Below are positions 7,419 through 15,477 of a DNA stretch of 48,598 nt, piece after piece; the stretch's first letter is position 1; each line of letters starts with the position of its first letter. The stretch lies in NCBI RefSeq assembly GCF_022968795.1, contig NZ_JALJRB010000033.1, positions 1 to 48,598 of the forward strand, read 5' to 3'. This stretch comes from Desulfatitalea alkaliphila (GTDB lineage: Bacteria; Desulfobacterota; Desulfobacteria; Desulfobacterales; Desulfosarcinaceae). The translations under genes and the position numbers were made by a program. Under the pieces are notes generated by a model that worked only from the letters and a program-made list of their open reading frames with translations, had not been told where the DNA came from and made no database searches.

Positions 7419-9716
7419 TCATTCCTTTGCGGATTCAACCTTGCCGTCCCGCACCGTCACGCCCATCTGTTCCAGCTGCTCCCGGATCCGGTCGGCCAGG
7501 GCCCAGTCGCGATTACGGCGCGCTTCGGCCCGCTGGCGCAGCAGCTCCTGCACCGCGGGGTCGTCATAGGCCGGCGGAAAATCGAAAACACCCAATACGT
7601 CGTCGACGTTGCGCAGGGCGGCGGTCACCTGCGGCACCTGCTCGGGCGCCAGCTGCTGGCGGGCCAGGAGCCGGTTGAGTTGTTTGATCACCTTGAAGAT
7701 CACCGCCAGGGCGGCGGAGATGTTCAAGTCGTCGTCCATGGCCACATGGAAACCGTTTTTCAAGTCGTAGAGCAGTTGGTCCAGCTCTTTGAAAGGCACC
7801 CCCCGAACCACCTGGCGCAGCGTGGCCACACAGCTGTCCAGGCGTTGAAGGGTCCGCCGGGCGTATTGCAGCCGCTCCAGGGAATAGATCACCGGCTTGG
7901 GGTAATGGCTGGAGAGCAGCCAGAAACGGATCTCGCGACCGGTCCACCCCCGGGCCAGCAGCGACCGAACGGTCCCGCCGCCACCTTCGGCCTCTTCCGC
8001 AGCGGCACCGTTGACCACCACCCGATCACAGTGGAGCCAGAACCGGGCCAGGGGTTTCTTGTTGAGAGCGCCGGCGATGGCGATCTCGTTTTCGTGCTGG
8101 GGAAAAAGCAGCTCACGGCCGGCGATGTGGATGTCACAACTTTCACCCAGGTATTTGAGCGCCAGGGTGGCGCACTGCAGCGGCCAGGAAGGCTGTACGT
8201 TGCCCCACGGGGTTTTGGTGTAAAGCCCCTTTTTCAACTCGGCCAGCTTGACCCGCTTGAGCAGCGTGAAATCGCGCGGGTTGTCTTTCTCGTAATCGTC
8301 CAGGTCCACCGTGGCCCCCAGCCGGATCTTGTTCAGGTCGATGCCCGAGAGCCGGCCGTAATCCTCGAACCGGGAGATGTCGAAATAAATGGAGCGCAGC
8401 TTTTCGTAGGCGTACCCCTTGGCGACCAACTGCTGCACCACCTGCACCATGTCGTCCACATGGTCGCTGGAGCGCGGGTAGTGGGTCGCTTTGCGGATGC
8501 CCAGGGCGTCGCGATCCGCCTCCAGGGCGGCGATGTTGCGGGCGGCGAAGTCGGCAGGCATCATGCCAGCGGCCGCCGCCGCCTCAAACGTCTTCTGATC
8601 CAGGTCGGTGATGTTCACCACATGCTGCACCGCAAAACCGCGATAGGTCAGGTAGCGGGCCACCATGTCGGCGAACACCAGGCGCCGGGCATCCGTCGTC
8701 GCCATGGGACCCTTGGCGGTGGGCCCGGTGGTGTAGAGGGTCACCCGATCGGCCCGCTGGGGGGCGAAAATCTCCTTGCTGCGGGTGCGCGTATTGAACA
8801 GGGCGCAGCCCACCTTCTCCCGCTCCACGAACAGCGGCGTGGAGAGGTAGCGCTCGCCGCTGTCGGGCAGAACCGCCACCACCACGCCTTGCTCCATGGC
8901 GGCGGCCTGTCGCAGCGCCACGGCCATGGCCGCGCCGCTGCTCATGCCCACGAAAAGCCCCTCTTCGCGGGCCAGACGGCGGGCCGTTTCAAAGGCCTCC
9001 TCGTCGTCCACGTTGACCTTCTCGCCCAGCCGATCCTTTTCGAAGATCTCCGGGGTGTAGGACTCTTTCAAATTCTTGAGTCCCTGGATCTTGTGCCCCA
9101 GATAAGGCTCCACCCCGATGATGCGCACGCCCGGAGCGATCTCCGCGAACCGGCGCGCCAACCCCATCAGGGTGCCGGAGGTGCCCAAAGTGGCCACAAT
9201 GGCGCTCACCCGCCCTTCGGTCTGCTCCCAGATCTCGTTGGCCGTGCCGTGGTAATGGGCCTGCCAGTTGGCCGCATTGTTGTACTGGTCGGTGAGGTAA
9301 TAGCTCTCGGGATGTTCCCGCACCAGCCGGTAGGCCTCCTCGATGGCCCCGTCGGTGCCCAGGCGACCCGGCGTCAAGTGGATTTCGGCCCCCCGGGCGC
9401 GCAGGATCTTCTGGCGCTCCAGGCTGGCCGTCTCGGACATGGTGAGCAGCAGTTTGTACCCTTTGATGGCGCACACCATGGCCAGGCCGATGCCGGTGTT
9501 GCCGCTGGTGGCCTCCACCACCGTCTTGTCGGGGGTCAGTTCGCCGGAGCGTTCGGCGGCCTCGATCATGGAGAGGGCCGCCCGGTCCTTGATGGAGCCG
9601 CCGGGATTCAAATATTCCAACTTGGCCAGAACCGTCACCCGGGGATTGGGATTCATGCGCCGGATGGTCACCAGCGGCGTGCAGCCGATCAAATCAAGCA
9701 ATGACAAAGCGTTCAT
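7419..9716 (-). CDS. Cysteine synthase fused to a degenerate cysteinyl-tRNA synthetase-like domain
   Basis: A 765-residue two-domain protein. Residues 1-300 are an O-acetylserine sulfhydrylase (CysK, PLP fold II): PLP lysine K43 in NPGGSIKDR, phosphate/substrate loop TSGNTG at 70-75, GTSGT at 178-182, SSGAA near 259. Residues about 304-765 align with CysRS (LFNTRTRSK, NITDLDQK, HENEIA, the DALR/helical tail), but key residues are gone: the HIGH position reads ATTD (339-342), the first zinc Cys is T330, the zinc His is Q540 (FPQHENE), and KMSKS is replaced by AAAEEAEGGG (571-580). C515 and E544, the other two zinc ligands, remain. The CysRS part is therefore unlikely to charge tRNA. The start is the second ATG (MNALSL), preceded by AGGAT. 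It sits between tmk and an unknown gene, in the surE operon. Confidence 0.9.
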   Translation of the reverse strand: MNALSLLDLIGCTPLVTIRRMNPNPRVTVLAKLEYLNPGGSIKDRAALSMIEAAERSGELTPDKTVVEATSGNTGIGLAMVCAIKGYKLLLTMSETASLERQKILRARGAEIHLTPGRLGTDGAIEEAYRLVREHPESYYLTDQYNNAANWQAHYHGTANEIWEQTEGRVSAIVATLGTSGTLMGLARRFAEIAPGVRIIGVEPYLGHKIQGLKNLKESYTPEIFEKDRLGEKVNVDDEEAFETARRLAREEGLFVGMSSGAAMAVALRQAAAMEQGVVVAVLPDSGERYLSTPLFVEREKVGCALFNTRTRSKEIFAPQRADRVTLYTTGPTAKGPMATTDARRLVFADMVARYLTYRGFAVQHVVNITDLDQKTFEAAAAAGMMPADFAARNIAALEADRDALGIRKATHYPRSSDHVDDMVQVVQQLVAKGYAYEKLRSIYFDISRFEDYGRLSGIDLNKIRLGATVDLDDYEKDNPRDFTLLKRVKLAELKKGLYTKTPWGNVQPSWPLQCATLALKYLGESCDIHIAGRELLFPQHENEIAIAGALNKKPLARFWLHCDRVVVNGAAAEEAEGGGGTVRSLLARGWTGREIRFWLLSSHYPKPVIYSLERLQYARRTLQRLDSCVATLRQVVRGVPFKELDQLLYDLKNGFHVAMDDDLNISAALAVIFKVIKQLNRLLARQQLAPEQVPQVTAALRNVDDVLGVFDFPPAYDDPAVQELLRQRAEARRNRDWALADRIREQLEQMGVTVRDGKVESAKE

Positions 9717-9785
9717 GGTTATCCTGGACATCCCTGGCGCCCCGCCGACCCAACGCCGGGCGCCGATTCAACACGCTGCAAGCAC

Positions 9786-10421
9786 CTATGCCGCCAGCAG
9801 CGACGCCAGCAGCGCCTCCACCTCGCGAGTCACCGCGGCCACATCGCGGCCGGCATCGATCACCCGGTAGCGTTGGGGTTCCCGGGCGGCCAACTCAAGG
9901 TACCCGGCCCGCACCCGTTGATGAAAAGCCGCCTTCTCCTGTTCGAAGCGGGTCTCCGCGTCGGTGCGTCCGCCGTTGTGCACCTGCGCCCAGGCCCGGG
10001 CCAAACCGACGGCGGGATCCAGATCGAAGAGCAAGGTGGCATCGGGTCGCAAATCGTCGCAGGTCAGGCGATGCAACTCCCGGATCGTGCGCCGATCCAC
10101 TCCCCGGGCATAGCCTTGATACACCAGGGTGGCGTCAAAGAACCGGTCGCACAACACCACCCGGCCGGCCGCCAGATGGGGCTGGATCACCGTGCGAATG
10201 TGCTGCACCCGATCCGCCACGTAGAGCAGCAATTCCGCCACCGGATCCAGCCCGCGGTTTTCCGGGTCGAGCAGGATGGCCCGTATGCGGCTGCCGATGG
10301 CCGTGCCGCCCGGCTCCCGCGTGGTGACGCACTCATAGCCGCTGCCTTCCAAATAAGCAACGATGTTTTGGAGCTGGGTGGTTTTCCCGGCCCCTTCGAT
10401 CCCTTCAAGGGTAATGAACAT
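9786..10421 (-). CDS. tmk: Thymidylate kinase
   Basis: Phosphorylates dTMP to dTDP for DNA synthesis. The 211-residue product shows the P-loop GIEGAGKTT at residues 7-15, the TREPGGT substrate loop, and the DRF motif (CDRFFDATLVYQG) that binds the nucleotide. Length and motif order are typical. It lies 65 bases after the YhaM-type gene and 69 bases before the CysK fusion, in the same direction. In many genomes tmk is next to holB; here holB lies 10 kb away on the other strand. Confidence 0.95.
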   Translation of the reverse strand: MFITLEGIEGAGKTTQLQNIVAYLEGSGYECVTTREPGGTAIGSRIRAILLDPENRGLDPVAELLLYVADRVQHIRTVIQPHLAAGRVVLCDRFFDATLVYQGYARGVDRRTIRELHRLTCDDLRPDATLLFDLDPAVGLARAWAQVHNGGRTDAETRFEQEKAAFHQRVRAGYLELAAREPQRYRVIDAGRDVAAVTREVEALLASLLAA

Positions 10422-10486
10422 GATTTCCGTATCGCTTCAGGGTTGTGTCACCAACAAATGCCGCATGCCATTGCAATGCGACCCCG

Positions 10487-11491
10487 TCATTCGCCATCGC
10501 CCCCGTCTCCTTCCGGCGCCGCCGTCTCGCGGCCGGCTGCATCGGGAATGTAAAAGTGGCGTTCCATCAGCCGGTGGTAGCCGGTCCAGGTGGCGCCGGC
10601 GGTTTCGGTGGCGACGAATTCGCGGATGGCGTTGATCCGGGCATCGATCTCATCCACCTGGTGCAACAGCACCGCCTCGATGGTTTTGGGCGGCTCGGGC
10701 GATCCGAAGTCGCGCACCCCGTGGTGACTGACGATCAGGTGCTTGACCATGGCCGCCAGGGAATCAGGGAAATCCGCGATGGTGCGGATCTTGTCCGCCA
10801 CCATCTGCACGCCGATGACGATGTGGCTGAGCAGTCGGCCTTCGTCGGTGTAGTCGATGAAGTGGGCGTAAGCCAACTCCCGCACCTTGCCCACATCGTG
10901 GAGCACGGCGCCGGTCAACAGCAGATCACGATCCACACCGCCGTAATGGGCGGCGATTTTGTCGGCCAGCAACACCATGGAAAGGGTGTGTTCCAGCAAT
11001 CCACCCAAATAGGCGTGGTGCATCTGCTTGGCCGCCGGCGCCTTCTTGAACTGCGCCACGAAGGTGTCATCGGACCAGAAGGCCGCCAACAGCGCCTTGA
11101 GATGGGGATTGTGGAGCGTCTCGGTTACCGCCTGCAAGCGCGCCAACATCTGGTCCGCATCGCGACGGGTCGTCGGCAGAAAATCGGCCGGATTCACCGC
11201 ATCGGCCGGCACGGCGGCCAGGGACTGGACCACTAGCTGCACGCTGCCGCGATACTCCCCGGCGGTGCCCTGCACCTGCACGAAATCCCCCTCGCCGGCG
11301 GCGGCCGCCGCCCGCTGCACGTCGTCCCACATCACCGCCCGCATGCGGCCGCTCTTGTCCCCCAGCACAAGGGTCAGAAAAGGGTTGCCGTCCCTTTTAC
11401 GGGCCATGTTCTTCTCCGCCAGCACGAAAATATCCGCCACGGTCTCATTGGCGGCGATATCGGCAATGAACCGCTTTTTGCCCTGGGTCAT
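10487..11491 (-). CDS. YhaM-type 3'-5' exoribonuclease (OB fold + HD domain)
   Basis: The 334-residue product has an N-terminal OB-fold nucleic-acid-binding domain (about 15-100: PFLTLVLGDKSGRMRAVMW) followed by an HD phosphohydrolase domain with the metal ligands in MHHAYLGGLLEHTLSM, LLTGAVLHDVGKV and KHLIVSHHG. This order is that of the YhaM/CBF1 family, which trims RNA and single-stranded DNA from the 3' end. The start ATG 11491 is set by AAGGTGA with an 8-base gap; a longer in-frame reading upstream would run through the neighbouring response regulator. The C-terminus ends in an acidic Gly-rich tail. Confidence 0.85.
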   Translation of the reverse strand: MTQGKKRFIADIAANETVADIFVLAEKNMARKRDGNPFLTLVLGDKSGRMRAVMWDDVQRAAAAAGEGDFVQVQGTAGEYRGSVQLVVQSLAAVPADAVNPADFLPTTRRDADQMLARLQAVTETLHNPHLKALLAAFWSDDTFVAQFKKAPAAKQMHHAYLGGLLEHTLSMVLLADKIAAHYGGVDRDLLLTGAVLHDVGKVRELAYAHFIDYTDEGRLLSHIVIGVQMVADKIRTIADFPDSLAAMVKHLIVSHHGVRDFGSPEPPKTIEAVLLHQVDEIDARINAIREFVATETAGATWTGYHRLMERHFYIPDAAGRETAAPEGDGGDGE

Positions 11492-11508
11492 GATCAAGGT
11501 CACCTTTT

Positions 11509-12246
11509 TTATGGATCGTTGTCTTTCGATCCGCAACGGGAGTGCAAGATGGATTGGCTCAAATCGACGATCTCCACATCGCCGACGTATTTGCGGGTTT
11601 TCAAACAGGTGATGTCGGCCAGTTTGCGCGTCATCTCCCCCATTTGCTCCACCTGGGCGCGAATGGTGTTCAACTGGGCGTAGGCCAGTTCGGCCGGATC
11701 CAGATCCATCATCAACACCTGGACCAGCCCCAGCACATATTGCAACGGTTGGTTCAATTCGTGACACAGGCCGCCGGCGGTTTCCAGCATCCCCTGGAGT
11801 TTTTGCTCTTCCTTGAGCTTCTGGATCGCCCGGCGTTGGGTCAAGGCGCTGCCCACCCGGGCCAGCAGCTCCACCCGGCCCACCGGCTTGCGCACATAAT
11901 CGCTGCCGCCTGCCGCGAAGGCCGCCTGCAAGGTTTCATCGTCGGTGCTGCCGGTGACAAAGATGACCGGTATGTGGCGCAAGACCTCCCTTTCCTTGAG
12001 CCGTCGGCAAGCTTGAATGCCGTCCAAGCGGGGCATCACCACGTCCAGTAAAATCACGTCGGGCTGCATTTCGCCGGCCACGACCAGACATTGTTCGCCA
12101 TCGCTCACCCCGCGGACCCCGTAACCCGCCTCGACGAGCATGGCCTGGATGAATTGGCTGCTGATGCGATCGTCCTCGGCCACCAGGACGGTGGCCGGCA
12201 ATCGGTTCCCCACCGCTTGATCTTCGTGGATGCGGCCTATCGCCAT
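11509..12246 (-). CDS. Response-regulator receiver fused to a HisKA-like domain, no ATPase domain
   Basis: The 245-residue product carries a CheY-like receiver (about 18-135) with the acidic pair E24/D25/D26, phospho-acceptor D68 (ILLDVVMP), T99 and K120. A helical segment then leads into an H-box, GGLCHELNQPLQYVL, with His at 162, followed by a second helix (to about 215). This is the dimerisation/phosphoacceptor half of a histidine kinase, but no HATPase N, G1 or G2 box follows. It could be a phosphorelay intermediate or a product shortened from a REC-HK hybrid. The start has a strong AAGGGGGA site. It lies between surE and the YhaM gene, 17 bases from the latter. Confidence 0.85.
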   Translation of the reverse strand: MAIGRIHEDQAVGNRLPATVLVAEDDRISSQFIQAMLVEAGYGVRGVSDGEQCLVVAGEMQPDVILLDVVMPRLDGIQACRRLKEREVLRHIPVIFVTGSTDDETLQAAFAAGGSDYVRKPVGRVELLARVGSALTQRRAIQKLKEEQKLQGMLETAGGLCHELNQPLQYVLGLVQVLMMDLDPAELAYAQLNTIRAQVEQMGEMTRKLADITCLKTRKYVGDVEIVDLSQSILHSRCGSKDNDP

Positions 12247-12303
12247 GGTCCCCCTTTTTGATCGCCGGAACGGTTCAACTTTGCCCGACCCGAGGAACGG
12301 CAG

Positions 12304-13065
12304 CTATCCGCCCCCGAAATCCCAGTCCTGCATCTCGGCCAGCAGCGTGTAATCGGTCATATCGCATTGCACCGGCGTAATGGTGATATAGTTGTTCTCG
12401 AGCAGCGCCCCGTCCGCCTCGGCATCGCCATAGTCGGGTATCGATTCGAAACCTTGCCAGTAATAGACCCGATTGCGCGGATCTTGTCGCTTCTCGAAAT
12501 ATTCATCATACAGGTCGCATCCCTGATGGGCAACCCGCACGCCGGCGATCCGATCCGGCGGGAGATTGGGCAGGTTGATGTTGAGCAGCACCCCCTTGGG
12601 CAACCCCCGCTCTTGCACCCGCGGCACCAAGCGGGCAATGAACAGCGCCGCGTCGTCGTAGGGGGGCGCTTCGGCACTCTGCAGGGAGACGGCCAGTGCC
12701 GGCACGCCGTAGAGCACCGCCTCCTTGGCCGCCGCCACCGTGCCCGAATAGTTGAGGTTGACCCCCACATTGGCCCCTGGGTTGATGCCCGAAACCACCA
12801 AATCCGGCGCTTCGTCCAGCAGCTCCACCATGGCCAGCTTGACGCAATCGGCCGGCGTGCCGCTCACCGACCACCCCTCCCGGCCGTCGCCCAAGTCCAC
12901 TTGGTAGGCCCGCAGGGGCTTGTGCAGCGTGATGCCGTGGCTCACGGCGCTGCGCTCGCGCTCCGGCGCCACCACCACCACTTGGTGTTTTTCACTCAGC
13001 CGGCGGTGCAGCGCCCAAAGGCCAGGCGCCTGGATCCCATCGTCGTTGGTCAGTAGAATGCGCAA
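12304..13065 (-). CDS. surE: 5'/3'-nucleotidase SurE
   Basis: Metal-dependent survival protein that dephosphorylates nucleoside monophosphates. The 253-residue product begins (M/L)RILLTNDDG with the catalytic Asp pair D8-D9, then APERERSAVSHGIT (Ser 39 region) and SGINPGANVG with the metal-binding Asn. No in-frame ATG exists at the expected place, so I choose TTG 13065; the site before it (ACCGGAAAA) is weak, and the true start could be a little different. The longer frame upstream runs into the lptD leader and shows no SurE similarity. It is the first gene of a six-gene minus-strand operon and is divergent from lptD. Confidence 0.9.
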   Translation of the reverse strand: MRILLTNDDGIQAPGLWALHRRLSEKHQVVVVAPERERSAVSHGITLHKPLRAYQVDLGDGREGWSVSGTPADCVKLAMVELLDEAPDLVVSGINPGANVGVNLNYSGTVAAAKEAVLYGVPALAVSLQSAEAPPYDDAALFIARLVPRVQERGLPKGVLLNINLPNLPPDRIAGVRVAHQGCDLYDEYFEKRQDPRNRVYYWQGFESIPDYGDAEADGALLENNYITITPVQCDMTDYTLLAEMQDWDFGGG

Positions 13066-13080
13066 TTTTCCGGTCCATTG

Positions 13081-13110
13081 TTGATTTTTGTATGCTTCTG
13101 GTTCTATAAA
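13081..13110 (+). promoter_or_regulatory. Putative sigma-70 promoter of lptD
   Basis: TTGATT (13081-13086) and TATAAA (13105-13110) with an 18-base spacer lie in the surE-lptD divergent gap. A GGAGG at 13124-13128 follows, but no standard start codon lies in frame after it: the nearby GTG reads GTG-GAT-TAA, and the in-frame codon at the right distance is ATT. Confidence 0.4.
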
Positions 13111-13180
13111 GAAAAATTTAATCGGAGGCAAGTGGATTAACCGCCCGCCCAGGGCCAGCGCACGGAGTCGGCAACCCCGC

Positions 13181-15445
13181 ATGTGGCAACCACTGAAAAT
13201 CGGAAACCTCATGGGGACCGCCGCCACCCCCCTTTGGATCTGCTGCCTGCTGTTGCTTGTACTGGCCTTGTCCACCCCCGCCCGATCGGCGGCCCAGACC
13301 GTCCTCGATCCCATGGCCGACGACGGCCCCTGGGAAATCAGCGCCGACCGCATCTTCCATGACCAGCAGGCCGACACCTACCTGGCCGAAGGCAATGTGA
13401 CCATCGTGCGCAACCAGAGCACCCTGACGGCCGATCGGGTCCACCTGGACCAGAAAAGCCGCCTGGCCTTCGCCGAGGGGCATGTGCGCCTGCTGCAAGA
13501 CCGGGACGAACTGACCGGCAGCCGGCTGCAACTGCACCTGGACGACGAGACCGGCACGGTGACCGACGGCCGCATCTTTCTGGCCGCCAATCACTTTTAC
13601 ATCACCGGCCGCGAGATTCGCAAAACCGGTCCGGCCACCTACCATATCACCGACGCCACGGCCACCACCTGCGACGGCCCGGATCCCGACTGGTCCCTGA
13701 CCGGCAAAGAGTTGCGGGTCACCATCGAAGGCTACGGCCGTGCCAAGCACGCCGCCTTGTGGGCCAGGAAGATGCCCCTGATCTACACCCCCTACATGGT
13801 CTTTCCAGTCAAAACCCGGCGCCAGACCGGCCTGTTAACCCCGGAGGCCGAATACTCGGACCGGCTGGGGCTACGCTACCTGCAACCCCTGTTCTGGGCC
13901 ATCAGCGACAGCACCGACGCCACCCTCTTCGTGGATCACATGTCCCAACGAGGCACCCGGTTGGGTGGCGAATTCCGCTACATGGCAAGTGAAAAGGCCA
14001 AAGGCACCCTCATGCTGGACGGCTTCACGGACCGCCGCAGCGACACCGGCGAGCACGACACCACCGATCGATGGGGCTACGGCGACGACCGCTTTCTGCG
14101 ACCCAACCACGACCGCTACTGGCTGCGCGGCAAAGTCGACCAGCCCCTGCCCTGGGAGATGATGGCCCGCCTCGACCTGGATGTGGTCAGCGACCAGGAT
14201 TACCTCAAAACCTTCGACAGCGGCCACGCCGGCTTCGAACAAACGCGGGACTACTTCCGCGACACCTTCGGCCGCGACCTGGACGACTACAACGACCCGG
14301 TACGCGTCAACCAGCTCAACATCAACCGCATCTGGACCGGCTACACCTTCAACACCGACGTCCGCTGGTACGACGATGTGGTGCGCCGGCGCCAGGCGGA
14401 CACCAACCCCACCCTGCAGCAGCTGCCCCAGGTCACCCTGGACGGCACCAAACAGCGCCTGCTCGGTTCTTCGCTCTATTACGATCTGCTCTCCAGCTAC
14501 ACCTATTTTTACCGCGAAACCGGCACCCGCGGCCATCGGGCCGACCTCTATCCCCGCGCCTACTACCCCATGCGTTTTTTCAAGGCCATTTTCGTCGAAC
14601 CCTCGGCCGGTTTCCGTCAGACCGCCTGGCACATCGACCGTTTCGCCGACAACGCCCCGGACGACCGCACCGACCATTACCGCGCCCTCTACGACTTGAA
14701 ACTGGACATGAGCACCGGCTTCGACCGCGTTTTCAAAATCGACGTTGCCGGCCACGACCGGCTCAAGCACAGCATCCGGCCGCGGGTCGTCTATGAGTAC
14801 ATTCCGGAGCAGGACCAGGAAGATCTGCCCCGTTTCGACGACTGGGACCGTATCGAGCGCCTCAACCGCATCACCTATTCGCTGACCAACACCCTGATCG
14901 CCCGCGCCCCGCGCCTGCCGGGTGCCGACGGCCAAGTGCGGGGCCCCGAACACATTTACACCCCCTTCACGCGCTTGAAACTGGAGCAACATTTCGACAT
15001 CAACCGGCACAACGAGGACCACCCGCAACCCTTTTCCAACGTGCTGGCAGAACTGGAAATCACCCCGGGACGCTACGGCCGCATACTGGCCGACGGCCTC
15101 TGGTCCCCCTACGACGGTCAATTCTATGCCTACAACGCGGGGGTGCTGCTGCGCAGCCCCGGCGGCCACGGGTTGCGGGTGGACTACCGCTTCACCCGCG
15201 AAACCGAAACCACCCGCAGCCTGCAAACCATCGACGCCACGGCCGTCTGGGAGGTCAGTCAGCGCTGGCAGCTGCGCGGCAAATACGAACACAACCTCGA
15301 TACCTCCGAACGGATCGAAAACGGCGTGGGCATCTCCTACCGGGCCCAGTGCTGGCAGATCGACCTCGATTTGAAGGACGAACCGGGCAGCACCAGCGTG
15401 GCGGTCATGGTGCACCTGGTGGGATTGGGCGCCTTCGGGCAATAA
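13181..15445 (+). CDS. lptD: LPS-assembly protein LptD (OstA)
   Basis: Outer-membrane beta-barrel that, with the lipoprotein LptE, inserts lipopolysaccharide into the outer leaflet. After a hydrophobic signal segment (ICCLLLLVLALSTPARSAAQ) come the periplasmic OstA/LptA-like beta-jellyroll (WEISADRIFHDQQADTYLAEG and the following repeats) and a long C-terminal barrel rich in alternating aromatic and charged strands. Two cysteines near the jellyroll/barrel border and one in the last strand region could form disulfides. The start is uncertain: ATG 13181 gives a charged n-region; ATG 13211 or an ATG at 13088 are alternatives. It leads a run of sugar genes, 32 bases before the heptose kinase. Confidence 0.9.
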   Translation: MWQPLKIGNLMGTAATPLWICCLLLLVLALSTPARSAAQTVLDPMADDGPWEISADRIFHDQQADTYLAEGNVTIVRNQSTLTADRVHLDQKSRLAFAEGHVRLLQDRDELTGSRLQLHLDDETGTVTDGRIFLAANHFYITGREIRKTGPATYHITDATATTCDGPDPDWSLTGKELRVTIEGYGRAKHAALWARKMPLIYTPYMVFPVKTRRQTGLLTPEAEYSDRLGLRYLQPLFWAISDSTDATLFVDHMSQRGTRLGGEFRYMASEKAKGTLMLDGFTDRRSDTGEHDTTDRWGYGDDRFLRPNHDRYWLRGKVDQPLPWEMMARLDLDVVSDQDYLKTFDSGHAGFEQTRDYFRDTFGRDLDDYNDPVRVNQLNINRIWTGYTFNTDVRWYDDVVRRRQADTNPTLQQLPQVTLDGTKQRLLGSSLYYDLLSSYTYFYRETGTRGHRADLYPRAYYPMRFFKAIFVEPSAGFRQTAWHIDRFADNAPDDRTDHYRALYDLKLDMSTGFDRVFKIDVAGHDRLKHSIRPRVVYEYIPEQDQEDLPRFDDWDRIERLNRITYSLTNTLIARAPRLPGADGQVRGPEHIYTPFTRLKLEQHFDINRHNEDHPQPFSNVLAELEITPGRYGRILADGLWSPYDGQFYAYNAGVLLRSPGGHGLRVDYRFTRETETTRSLQTIDATAVWEVSQRWQLRGKYEHNLDTSERIENGVGISYRAQCWQIDLDLKDEPGSTSVAVMVHLVGLGAFGQ

Positions 15446-15477
15446 GGGCTCACGGAAAAAGGAAAGGATCGCCGGCA

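Noticed and set aside
7218-9704. An 828-residue plus-strand frame opposite the CysK/CysRS-like gene
   Set aside because: Its sequence is rich in Gly, His and Gln as expected for an antisense reading of a GC-rich gene; no motif, no ribosome site, and the opposite strand encodes a clear protein.
12304-13377. A longer surE reading starting about 100 codons upstream
   Set aside because: The extra residues have no SurE similarity and overlap the lptD promoter and leader; family members start right at the LLTNDDG segment.
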